Positions 11,575 through 23,600 of a stretch of 64,000 bases of DNA are shown in pieces (positions within the stretch are counted from its first letter, which is position 1; every line of letters begins with the position of its first letter). Below the pieces are notes generated by a model, which did not search any database, was not told the DNA's origin, and saw only the letters and a list, made by a program, of their open reading frames with translations. The DNA comes from Thalassia testudinum (lineage: Eukaryota; Streptophyta; Magnoliopsida; Alismatales; Hydrocharitaceae), in contig JAZHRO010000012.1 in assembly GCA_037157565.1 (NCBI GenBank), forward strand, positions 7,218,501 through 7,282,500, written 5' to 3'. The position numbers and the translations under genes were made by a program.

Positions 11575-11619
11575 AGAAATTACAGCAGCTGGAGCTAGCT
11601 TTGGAATTGAATAAAACCA
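11575..11619 (+). CDS. DHFS: Possible DHFS exon with an unclear 3' border
   Basis: After a tract ending in acatag the sequence reads [14 protein letters not shown] in a frame that looks like the DHFS segment just before the VFTALTF block. The next codons (SNGCL) also look plausible, but a near-repeat of 25 bases (11622-11646, then aatggttgcttatc) brings in a shift and a stop. The GT at 11620 would leave phase 1, which does not match the phase 0 start of the next exon at 11705. A later GT at 11662 would leave an intron of only 43 bases. The exon may be damaged, misassembled or spliced in a way I cannot see. Confidence 0.4.
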
Positions 11620-14600
11620 GTAATGGCTGCTTATTGATAAGATGATAATGGTTGCTTATCTGTTGGTTTTCACTTAAATCTTGTTATCATGAATGCCCTT
11701 TCAGGTGTTTACTGCTCTGACCTTTTCTTTATTTTCACAAGAGAAGGTTGACTTTGCAGTTATTGAAGTAAGTGACTTTCTCACTGCCATATTCTTCAGT
11801 TTGTTGCACCTGCTGGTATTTTATTATGTCTAGAATTGTGCATGTCAATGGGACTCTCATGGATAATACTGTTTAAACACTATGGTTACTACATGGAAAA
11901 AAAAAGTAGAAGTTGATTTTCCTGCTTCTATTATGCACCCAGAACTGGCGTCGTGTGAAACCTTTAGGGGTAAAAGTGGAATTGGAAGTTTGTCCTTGAG
12001 AGTTCTTAATGGTCACTTGGTTAACACTTTTATGTGAAGTTCACTATAAATATATTCAACAGGTGGGCCTTGGAGGAGCACGTGATGCTACTAATGTCCT
12101 GACCAGCATGGGGTTATGTGCAGCTGTTATCACAACTATAGGTGAGGAACATTTGGCTGCTTTGGGTGGCTCTTTAGAAAGCATTGCTAATGCTAAAGCT
12201 GGAATAATCAAACAAGGAAGACCAGTTATGTATCTTTTCTATACTTTTACATTTCTAAATGAAAAAAGATTTCTCCCCTTTTCTATTCTTTTCATGTTTC
12301 CGAAATTCTTAAAACAATTTAGGTTGTCAAAATTCATATTATAATTTTCTTAAAAAGATCATATTATCATGGATGGTAGACTTTATAATATGCAGATCTT
12401 TCACTTCTTTTCCCAGTTTCGCCATTTAACCTGAAAACCATTTTGATGTATTTGATGGAAAGGAAACATCTTATTGTTTCATATTTTTCACCTGTGGCTT
12501 TAGCTTCCTGATTCTTCCATTATCATTTATTTGTAGTTGGTGATTGGCGGACCCTTCCAACGTCATATCGAGCATATTCTATGCCAGAAAGCACACTTGA
12601 TGGGCTCACCTGTCGTGTCGGCATGCGATCCAGGAATTCGTAGAGTAATTAAAGATTTTGGAAAGCAAGATGGCAAACCTTATCAATCTTGTGATATATT
12701 TGTGACAACCACCAAGGATTTACCTTTGGTATGCTATTTCTATCTACCACACTAAGTGACAAAATTATTCTGGTTTCAGTTGTGAACTGAAGTATTGCTC
12801 AGATGTTGCTAACTTACTTGTAATTCATGCAGTCTCTCGAACTTTTGAATGTTAAACTTTTTATGCTTGGAGAGCATCAGTTACAAAATGCTGTTACTGC
12901 TGCTTGTACATCATTATGTCTCCGTAGTCAGGGTATGTTTTGACATGAGTTATCATCTTATAATGGAGAATGATTGTTAATGAGCACTGGAATGCTTTTA
13001 CATTGGCTATTGCATGAATTCCATATACATGATGCTTTACAATGTTTGGTACACCTGGTACTGGTTAAGCTATTCTCTGGAGAGATGCAGCTCCTCAATC
13101 CTCATTTAATTTTTTATAGGGAAAACAATAAATAATTACTCTAAGGCCTCTGCCTAAATTAGATGTTTATGGTCCAATTTGGCACTACATCTCCTCCCTC
13201 CACCCCCCCCCCCCCCCCCCACCGTTCTTGCAAAACACACACACACAAAGAAAAAGAAAGGAAAAGAAAAAAGAAGACAGACTATGCTGTAATAATTCCC
13301 ATCACTATTGCTAGCTTCTCTTTTGGTCGTACTTGGCAATTGTTCTATTTCTTTGCAGCTCCATGTCTCCCTGCAAGGCCAGCAACAGGATTAAAGAAGA
13401 AAGAGTAAATTACAGAAGGGGTACTCAACTATGGTTTGACATTATAAAGTTTCCAATTTAGGTTTGACATTTTTCACATTGTCTTAATCAAGTTCCACCC
13501 ACTTTTTAGCCCAGTTTCTGGACAAATTTACTCTCATTGAACATCGGATCTATTGCATATGATGCAAGTTCAATAAGAGTAAATGTCCATTTAGATTGTC
13601 TGCACCTATGCTCATCTCTGTCTCTCTTTTCTTTGGTTTCTGATGCGGTCTGTAATGTAAAATTCTGATCTTCGCAGCCCCCCCTAAATGTTGTAAACAA
13701 GGGTGAACTGTTGTAACACTGATCCTAATGTTAACCTAAACCCAGTATGGTTGCTTTTTGTCGGCTGCGAACCAGTAGCAGCTCTCCTGGTAATGCTGCT
13801 TTACAAGTGAAATGAGAAGGTGGAATCATAAACCTTGGCAAGAACCAAAATGAATTGATTATGCATCCGAAAGCATGTCAATGTATGTGTGCTTGCTCTA
13901 GATGAACACTAGTTTAGGTTAAATCTTTCTTTGAAAGCCCTTTCATTACATGCGTTGGACATGGATGGACCCCGACATGTGGTATTCATTCAAAAAGATG
14001 CTACTAGTTGCTGTTTTGTGACAAAGCATATGTGGTTACATTGAGTTTCAAAGGGACATCTCCCGAGTTGACCTTATTGGCTGGTCTAACAGTGGCTCTT
14101 TTCTGGGAAAGATCAATGTATATGTTAAAATACTTATTTCCTGAAAACTTCAGATTTGCTGATACTTTAAACTTCTTTGTACGTTGAGCTTACAAAACAT
14201 AACTGTTTGAGATTCTTATAGTTGGCCTTCTATCTTGTTCTTTCCTATTATGTATTTTTTGCTTATGATGTACTTCTTTCCTTTATATGGCTTATCCTTT
14301 CTATGTAATACTCCTTCAATGGAATCCAAATCAATATTCTTTTCAAAAAAAAAAAAAAAGAATCCAAATCAATGTTCTCCCTCTTGGTATTGGAACGGTG
14401 GCCTTGGACCAGAGCCTCTTTAAGATGTCATAGTTTTCTCCCTGGATCTCCTTTATTCTCTTTCATACTTTCACCATAAGAAAAAGCTCCCCTACTCTTA
14501 AAGGAAAAAACTTTAAGATTCAGAATAAGGGTTTAAGGCTTTTAAGAGCCTTATTATCGCATGAAGTGGTGACAATATCTACATTGGGGGAGAGGAGGGT

Positions 14601-17600
14601 GATGGTGAGAGAGTGTGGAGGGGCGACCGATGGAGAGGGTGATGGTAAGGGGGGGCTTGAGGGTGGATGGATCACGGTTTTGTATCGGTGAGCACAGGGG
14701 AGTTGGGGGAGAACCACATCAGATGAGGGTCTTCTCAGGCATGACTAGAGGGGTGATTTGCTTTAGGTGCCGATCTTAGGGCCACTTCATGCGTGACTAC
14801 GCAGACTCGATCATTTGCATGGTGTGCAAAGGTTCGGGGCATGGGGGAGTACGCAACCCCCTAGGTGGTAAAACGAGAGGCAATGATCAGGGAGAAGACT
14901 GAGGGAATTGCACTTCCATTTCCAACTTTTGCACCGGCGATTAAATTAGAGGTGCCTCAGTCATTAGTGATTAAAGTCGAGGAGGATGCTGTGAGCTCGA
15001 TTAGACACGTGATTGAGGTGGGGATTGTTGCTGGGGATGCAAGTTTTGGTAAATCCGACCTGAACCTAATAAGGTTTGGGTATGGGTTTTATCCAACAAA
15101 TCCAACTGGGTATGGGTATGGGTATAGATCTATACCCGATCACCTGACCCGAGTACCCAAATAAAATCCCCATTTACCTGAGATATATAAGTCCCATCCT
15201 AAGTCGCTCATCCCCTAAATTTAATCTCTCTCATGATTCCCTCCATGATTTTGAAGGTTGGGAGTGCTTCTAAAGCTTTCATTGCAATTTATTTCTGTGA
15301 TGGGGATCTTTTATTTAAAATGTACTTGTAGTTTGTCTTTCTTTATATTTTTTATTTTTGATATATTTCCTTTGAAGTTTTTTGTAATGATTTCAATGAG
15401 GATTATTAAAATTGGAGCAGCTTGAGCTTGTTAAAAATAAATAATTGATGAATCGTGTTATATATATTTTTTCTTCTTTAACTCTAATTTGGGCATGATT
15501 TGATTGTAAGATCAATTTATATATGAGTACCTGATGGGTAAATGGGTATGGGTATGGGTTTGAATTTTTGTACCCGATGGATAAATGAATAGGGTATGGG
15601 TATGGCTTTAGCCAAACCTGACCCGAACTCGACTTGTTTGCATCTCTAGTCGTTGCAACTATGCGAGGATTGAAGGCTGAAGGTTGAGGGCTCCCTTGGA
15701 TCCGATGGGTTCCTGTTCCTATTCTTCAAAGACTTTTGGGAGGTGCCAAGGAGGACTTCATGGTGCTGGTGGGTGAATTCTTTGGTGGTAATTATGGTTT
15801 TAAGAGTCTAAATAGATTTTACACATTCCTTCTGCCTAAGAAGCAAGGTGTTGAGACGGTGGAGCACTATTGCTTTATCGCCCTCTCCAAATTCGCTTAC
15901 CTCATTGTGGTTAAGGTGTTGGCTAATAGACTAAGGGAGGTTTTACTGAAACTCATCAACCCTATGTAAATAACTTTCTTGCAGGGTAGATCTCTATAGG
16001 ACCCCTTCATATTGGTGTAGGAGATGTTGGCCTCTTGGTGGAGAAAAACGTGAAGCTTCCTATGGAAAGTAGATTTTTCCAAGGTTTACAACTTAGTCTC
16101 CTGGTTGTACTTGTGGTAGATTCTTAGGAGACACTTCTTTGTGGATTGGTCGTTGTGGATGGAGTGTTGTATCACTTCTACCTTGTTTTTAGTGTTGGTT
16201 AATGGATGCTCCTCAAGTAGTTGGATACAGCTATAGAGAGTTTGTCAAGGTTGCCCTCTAGTGCCACTACTCTACCTTCTTGTAGTAGGCACCCTTGCAC
16301 TTATGGCCTTTAAGGTGGCTTGAGGGGGAGGGGGGGTGAGGCTATTGAGGGGGTTTCACTTGAAGCATGATGGGATCCTCGTTATGCCCATTTTGAAGTA
16401 TGCTGACACTTCTTTTTTGTGGTTGGGGGCAATGTGGAGGTTGAGTATCTTGAGTCTTTGCTTCGTGTCTTTGGTGAGATTTTTGGTCTTTATGTGAACC
16501 ACAACAGATTCGTCTTTGTGCTGTTGAATATGACGCCTGACTAATCCATAGTGTGCTCTACGCACCTACGTACTTAGCCTGCCAACCTACTGGTTTTGTA
16601 GTTGGGGCTCCCTTTGAAGGGCAAGCAGCTATTAGTGGGAGACAAGCTCTCGATTGTTGATAGGTTGGAGAGGAAGTTGGTAGGTTGGAAGGGGTGGACC
16701 CTGTCTATGGAAGGGAGATTGGTGCTCTCGAAATCCATGCTCGTAATGATTTTGGTTTTCCATTACTTGATGTTCAAGCCACCGAGGAAAGTGATCAGGA
16801 TGATCGATAGCATTTAAAAGAAGATTCTTTTGGAATGAGGCGAATCATGATAGTAGATTCCTTAGTTTGGTCAACTGCGAGGACATTTGTTGGCCTATTG
16901 CACAAGGGGATCTCGAGGTGTTACAAATCTTCGACCTTAAGGACTCATTACTATCAAAGTGAGCAGTTAGGCTACTACTAAATGAGGACAATCTACAGGG
17001 CAAGGTCCTTAGGGATTCCTATGGCTGCTCTCTAAATCTTGATGAGAGATGCGTGACTCCATGTGGGGTGTCTGTTTTTTGGTGACTCTCTAGGATTTTG
17101 AGACATCTTGCACCATTACTGGAACTTGCTCTTGGAGAGGGAAGTGATTTCAAATTCTGGGAAGAGTAGACGGGATTTGGTAGCTTTTGCTCCAAGTTTT
17201 ATGGATTGTATGGCTTGTCCTTGGATAAACTATACTTGGTTCAAGATGTTTGGGACAGACATGCCTTTATACGGAGCTTTAGAGGAGCACTCTCTGAATC
17301 CACAATTGTCGATCTTTGGGAACTCCTTGGTTTCTGACAGGACTTGCGCCCAACACTGGATGCGCCAAGCATGCTCGAATGGGGGCAAGGAAACTTTTCC
17401 ATAAAGAAGGTTTACGAAATACTCAAAGAGACCAGGGCTAGGACTGACGCATTGAGGGTTGATTGGTCAATTCTTCGGAAGATGAGGACCTTGAAGGTTA
17501 ATCGCTTTTTATGGCTCCTTAGGGAGGGTCATGTGCCTACTAGAGAGAGTCCACAGGTGGATGCCGTTAGAGGATACCTATTACTTGCTTTGCAGATAGG

Positions 17601-20600
17601 AGGTTGAGAGCATCGACCATATCTTATTGTGGTTCGGCCTCATGGCTGACCTCTATAGCAGGATGGATGTGCTACAGATGCATGGAAGGAATGTGAAGAC
17701 TTTTAGAGCTCGGTGCGGGGCCTTATGCCAATCCTTTGGTGCGCACCGGTGGCTGCCCTCTTGTGGTCATTGTCACTGTAGAGGAATAAGTTGATCTTCA
17801 AGGGTGAAAGGGTGTACTTGGAAAATGTTGTAAGGGAGGGGTGATCTTTCTTTAATTTTTGGACTCAACACTTGCTCTGAATTGTTGTACCATTCTTTTT
17901 GAGGTAATATATCAGATGGGTACCAACCCTTCCTTTCCATTTTAAAAAAAGAGATTCAGAATAAGGGGACCTTTTTTGTAATAGGTGATGGATCCTAGAT
18001 GGCCATGGGAATAATAGTCATTTTTGACCTATTATCATTGCCAATATTTACCTTACTATTTTCTGTGTTATTACTTTTAAAGCATGTGATTTTAAAGGAA
18101 TTTTTTTTTAATATTATGATGATAATAATATGATATTAGAGGAATTTCTTTTTAATATTACGATAATAATGGAGGGGGAGAGATGAAGTGGAGGGACGTG
18201 AGAGTGCAAAAGAGAGAAAATAAACAAGTGCAAGGTGGGTTCATTAGGGGTTTAAGATGGTAGGGGATTGGACGATTTCTCGCATTTGTTGTTTTGAGTG
18301 CCTTTCTCTTGGACATGTCATCTTAGTGTATCATAGGGATGTGGTTTGCTCAATGTATGGTGACCTTGGACATAAGTCATTTACATGTCCATCATGGAAG
18401 AGACTTGCAGTTGGAAGACTGCATTCCTTGCAGCTAATAGAGGGTCATGTTATCTGGGGCCTTGTCTCAACAGGGTACGTGGATCTTCGGTGCATCTCTT
18501 GTCGGGTTCTTTCCATCTTGCTTGGGTTGCTACTCCCTTTGTAGTTGCACTCTCAACCTCAGAGGATGTGGTGTCTTCGCTACTAGAGTCTGTATGAGGT
18601 TGTGAGGTGGCAGATTTGTCATGTGGTCATCTTTTACTATAGATGCACCCTTGGTCATGGTGGTTAGTGTTGTAGGGATGATTTGCAGATACTCAAGGAT
18701 GTGGAGAAGGCTGTTGCTAATTTTGGCTTGTTATGAGATGATTGCCTAATTGTCGAGTTCCTGATGGATGTGAAGTATGTGAGGAATGTTCCATTGGAGG
18801 TCCGCATTCCTCCTGGTTAGGGGATCAGTTGTGTACTATTGCGAGGTTTGCTGGTTGGAATAGATGGTGTGCAACCTGTTGGAGGGGCAGAAGGGCATTT
18901 TTGTCCTTTCTTCTAGCAACAGTTGGGCTCCTAGGTTTCTTGGGATATTGATTGCTATAAATCTCGTAGAGAGATGGAGGATCTTGCTAGTTTAGAAAGC
19001 TCGCGTCCTTCCTTGGTGCTGGCCCTTACCAGCCCCACCATTCCAAATGGGTCAGGCCTAACTCCTTTTTCAATGCCATCTTCTATTGGAAATGGGCCCC
19101 TTATCTATTTTAGGGGGTTTAGGTGGAACTTTGGTGACTCCCCTCTTGAATCGGGCAAGGGGCCCCAATTTGGTTTGGATCAAAACTTGATTGTGAATTT
19201 GCTTGAGCCCAATATTTATGAGATAGTTTTTAGTGGAAAGGAGGAACTTGCGGAGTCTTTTGGCTCAACATGGGTAAAGGAGCCTAGTGATGTAGTTGTG
19301 ATGTAGGTAGGTCAAATGGTGGTTGTGGGTACTAGTGTGACTTTGTTTCCAACATTGCAGGAGGAGCCACAGTTGAAGCGGTGTAGGATGGGTCAAGGAT
19401 GGTAGAGCTGTCCAACATGGGTATGACACCTTTGATGCAGTAGGTAGAGTATAGGGATGAGGAGATGCAGTCAGAATCAGAGTTGGTTGCAGTGCTGCTA
19501 GGTGTCCAGGGTGGAGATGACACAGTTGGATTTGGGGCCTCGTGTAGCCTGTGGCAGGGAATGCTTCTCATTTGAGGGGTGATAATATTGATAGAGGGCA
19601 AACTTAGGTGCTTGTATGGAGACTTGTTGTTCATCCCAACTACGGGTTGGTGTACTAGTGTAGGAGGTTCGACATTGTATTAGTGTTTGGCTATGCTCGA
19701 AGTTACTGTTGAACAGGTGGAGGTTAAAGGTTTGGCTGCTCCTGTTATGGAGGCTAGAAGATATCTAAGGGGAGACACAAAGGCTGCTCTAGTTAATGTG
19801 CATTCGTGGAATGTCTAGGGCCTCCATGACTCTTCTTAAAGGTCTTCTTTGCTTAAGTACCTATTAGAGTGGAATTGTAGAAGGCAAAGCTTAAGAGTCT
19901 TGATGACAGAGAGAAGAAAGATATTGGGGGAAATGCTTTTGACGAGTTTGTTGATTTGACATCGGAGGGCAGATTAGGGGAAGTATTAATTGTCTTGGAC
20001 ACCATGGTGTTTGAATTGCTTGATTCCAGTGTGGGCTGCTGGACAATTTCTGGTTGCTCGTGAAGGTGCTCCAATGACTTATCTTTAGTTGTTTTTACTG
20101 TTTATGGTCCTTGTGAAGACACAACAAGATGTGATGTATGGGAGGAGCTGGCAGGCCTCATCTCTATAGATGGTCAATTGTGGTTGTTGAGGAGGCTTTA
20201 ATGCGACAACTTCCTATGATAATAGACCTAATGGTCAAAAGGATAGGATGATGGAGGCATTTGTGGCATTGGTGGCAGAGCTTAAACTTTATGATGTTTA
20301 TGTGGTTGGGGCACAGCTCACATGGAGAAACTCCTCTGTGTCAAGAACCAAGATTGTTATGCTCTGCTTTGTTGAGTTAGCAGAGCGTTTCTGGATGGTG
20401 AAAGTTACCATGAGGCTAGGACCTTTTTCTGATCATACATCGTTAATGTGGAATTTGAATGGAGCTTCCTTTTTTGCTCATGTCAAGTTTAATATATTAT
20501 CCTGCTGTAGCCAGATTTCAGGCCTTGACGGAGAAGTGGGGTGAAATTCAGGGTGAGGGCTTGGCAACTCATACTTTGCAGGTGGCATTAATATCTTTCG

Positions 20601-23600
20601 GGAAGGAAGTGAGGGAGCGTTGATAGAGGTCTAGATTTGAGGCTCTTCAATGGGTGGAAGACTTGGACAGGGTAAAGGATGCCAGGGATTTGTCAGCAGC
20701 TGAGTTAGATGGAAACCAAGGGCTTTAGGGTGTGGTCCATCAAGAAGAGAAGAAAAAGATGTTGGATTGGAGGCAGAGGTCAAGGCAGTTACGGCTAAAA
20801 GAAGGGGATTCTGACACTAAATTTTTTCATATGGCTTGGCGGCTTGTTGTAAAGGAAGAACCAACCTCATTGATACTTTGAGGGTTGGAGATGAGATAGT
20901 CTTTGGGAGAGAGCAAATTGTTTGAGGCTTTTAGGGCTCATTTTCAGGAGTTCAGAAGGAGGCGTTCCTTAAGCGATAGGAGTGGTGCTCTGCTGATTTT
21001 CTTGTTTTGGATGAAACTATGAGGTGTTCCCTAGTGAGGGACATCTTTGAGGAGGAGGTTTTTGCTATAATTTAAGGTTTGAAGGTTGAAAGTCCCCAAG
21101 ATTGGACAGTTTTCAAGTCCTATTTTGTAAGGAGTTTGGGAGTTGGTAAAAGGAGATTTCATGCCTATGATGCAGGAGTTTATGGTGGAAAATATAGGAT
21201 TTGAGAAATTCAATAAGTCATACCTTTTCCTCCTATCAAAGAAACTTGGTGCTGAATCAATTAATGACTATGTTGTAGTGCACTTTCCAATGCAGCATAC
21301 TTGATTGTGGCAAAGGTTCTTGCATACATGCTTCATGAGTTTTTTCCTCATTTTGCAGGTTCTTCATAATCGACTTTTGTTAATGGGCACTTGTTTTAGG
21401 AGTCTTTCATAATGGCTAAAGAAATGGTTGCTAGTTGGTGCAAAGGACAAGCAAGAAGACTTTCCTTTGGAAAGTGGACTTCTTCAAGGCCTATGACTCC
21501 ATTAGTTGGTCTTACCTGTGGCAGGTCTTGAGTCTTTCTGAATCAGTAGATTTCCTCGATGAAGCATTGCATCACCGTTACATCTTTTTTTTTTTTTTTA
21601 GTGAATGGTAGGCCACCGGGAGGATGGATACAACCCTAAAGGGGAGTTAGGCAAGGGTGTCCTTTATTCCCCTCCTTTTTATCATTGTAACAAACACTCT
21701 AGCTTTATGGCCTTTATGGTATGTGAAGGAGGTCTGTTTGTTGGCTTTTCCTTTGGATTGCTCTTTGGTCAAACCTATCTTGCAATATGTAGACGACACT
21801 GTTATTTTGTTGAGGGAGGTGAACTAGAGGTAGAGAATCATGCGGTGATGGTTCATGCTAATTAGTCTGTCATACCTTTTAACATGGAGCAAGATGAGAT
21901 TGAGGTTTGCTTTCAGGCTCTTAGCATGACATTTGGGAGGCTGCCTTTTATTTACAATGGGTTCGCTTTGAAGGGGAAACAATTTATTGTTGGAGGCTGG
22001 TTGCCTTTGGTGGAGAAATTGGAGAGGCATCTTGCGGGGTGGAGGGGGAAGTTGCTCCTTAGAGGCGGTCATTTGGTGCTGCTGAAGTTTGTTTCATCTG
22101 CAATCCTAGCTTTCCATTTGTCAGTGTTCAAGCCCCCCAAAGAAAGTATCGAAGAAGATTGATATGATTAGGAAAAGCTTTTATTTGGAAGGAGATGGAG
22201 CAAATAGAGTTTTCTCGACTTGATAGCTTGGGATGATATTTGCAGATCTGTAAAATAGGGAGGATTAGGGGTGCTCAAGATTGATGTTTTTAGTAATGCT
22301 TGGCTTACAAAATGGGTGGTGAAGCTCTTTAACAACTAGGATGATATGTGACATCATCTATTTGTTGAGGAGCCTGGAATAGAGATCTACTACCGGAGCA
22401 TCAACTTTTCAGGAGGTCTTCAATCTGTTTTACAGCAGATTTCACATCTTTTCCAGCTAGTGTTGGATGATGGTTCTACCCTTTGGTTTTGTGAGGATGA
22501 TTGGACCAAGGAGGGGGTTCAATTGGTGGGTCAATCTGCCTGCAAAGAAATGGGGTTATTTTTCATGTGGAAAGAGCTTGGAGCGAAAATGTTGCAAGGG
22601 AAGTTGTCTCTTTATCTTTGGTCCCGGCATGTGTAGCTGGGTTGCTTTGAAAGTGAGAATGCAACGGATGACTACTTCAAAAAAAAGAAATATTGTGATG
22701 ATATTTAATAAAGTAGTTGAAGAAAATGAGAGTTCTTGAATTACTAAGCCATCCCTACATCTCTTTATATAGAGAGAAGTGAGGGAAAAAGTATAAGTCC
22801 AATAAATAAAACAAAAGACAAAATACCCCTTCAATATAATGTAACACTCCCCCTTAAGCTAGAGCATAAATATCAACCATGCTTAGCTTGTTCCTATACT
22901 TCTCAAACAGAGGGCGAGATAACAGCTTAGTAAACATGTCTACAGTCTGTTCTGAAGAGGCTAGGCATACAGTATGGAGCAGACCCTGTTGAATTATGTT
23001 CTTGGTGTAATGACAATCCACTTCCACATGTTTGGCTCTTTCGTGGAACATGGGATTGTTAGCAATATAAGTTGCAGCTCTGTTATCACAATATATCTCC
23101 ATTGGCTCCTGAAGAATAACATAAAGGTCTCACAACAAAAACTGTATCCATATCATCTCAGTTGCTGTGTGTGCTATGGTGCAGTGCTTAGATTCAGCGC
23201 TCAAGCATGACACTACACTTTGCTTCTTGCTCCTTCAGGTCACCAGATTCCCTGCTACAAAGGTACAAAAGCCTGTAGTAGATCTTCTATCTCTCACATC
23301 ACCTACATAGTCTGCATTTGAATAAGCAACAATAAACATAGGAGACTTCTTCTAAAAGAAGAGACCACGACCTGGGCACTCTTTGCTGTACCTCAACACC
23401 TGCATCATTGCCTACCAATGATCGTTAGTAGGTTTGTCTAAGAAGTGACTTAGCTTACCTACTGCAAAATTAATATCTGGCCTAGTGATGGTCAGATATA
23501 GTAGCCTCCCCACTAGTTGTCTATAAGCATTCTTATCCCTCAACTTCGCTGTATCATCAAACAAGTGAACCTTTGAATTTATAGAAATATTGGCAACCTT

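Larger units (their letters stand above)
14532..17951 (+). mobile_element. LINE-2: L1-type retrotransposon with 16 bp target duplications
   Basis: AGATTCAGAATAAGGG is present at 14516-14531 and at 17952-17967, identical over 16 bases. The right copy directly follows the poly(A) (tttaaaaaaag). The element runs from tttaaggctttt to the A tail and contains ORF1 zinc knuckles, RT and a zf-RVT-like C-terminus in order on the + strand. Removing the nested hAT (15032-15648) leaves about 2.8 kb. The endonuclease domain is missing. Confidence 0.9.
18250..22714 (+). mobile_element. LINE-3: L1-type retrotransposon, 3' side cut by copia A
   Basis: The + strand carries, in order, ORF1 zinc knuckles (about 18280-18395), an endonuclease (19795-20540), RT (20600-22200) and the start of the C-terminal domain, then stops at the left border of copia A (22715). 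Its 3' part may be the LINE-5 remnant at 55336-56150, but I could not prove that join. Confidence 0.8.
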
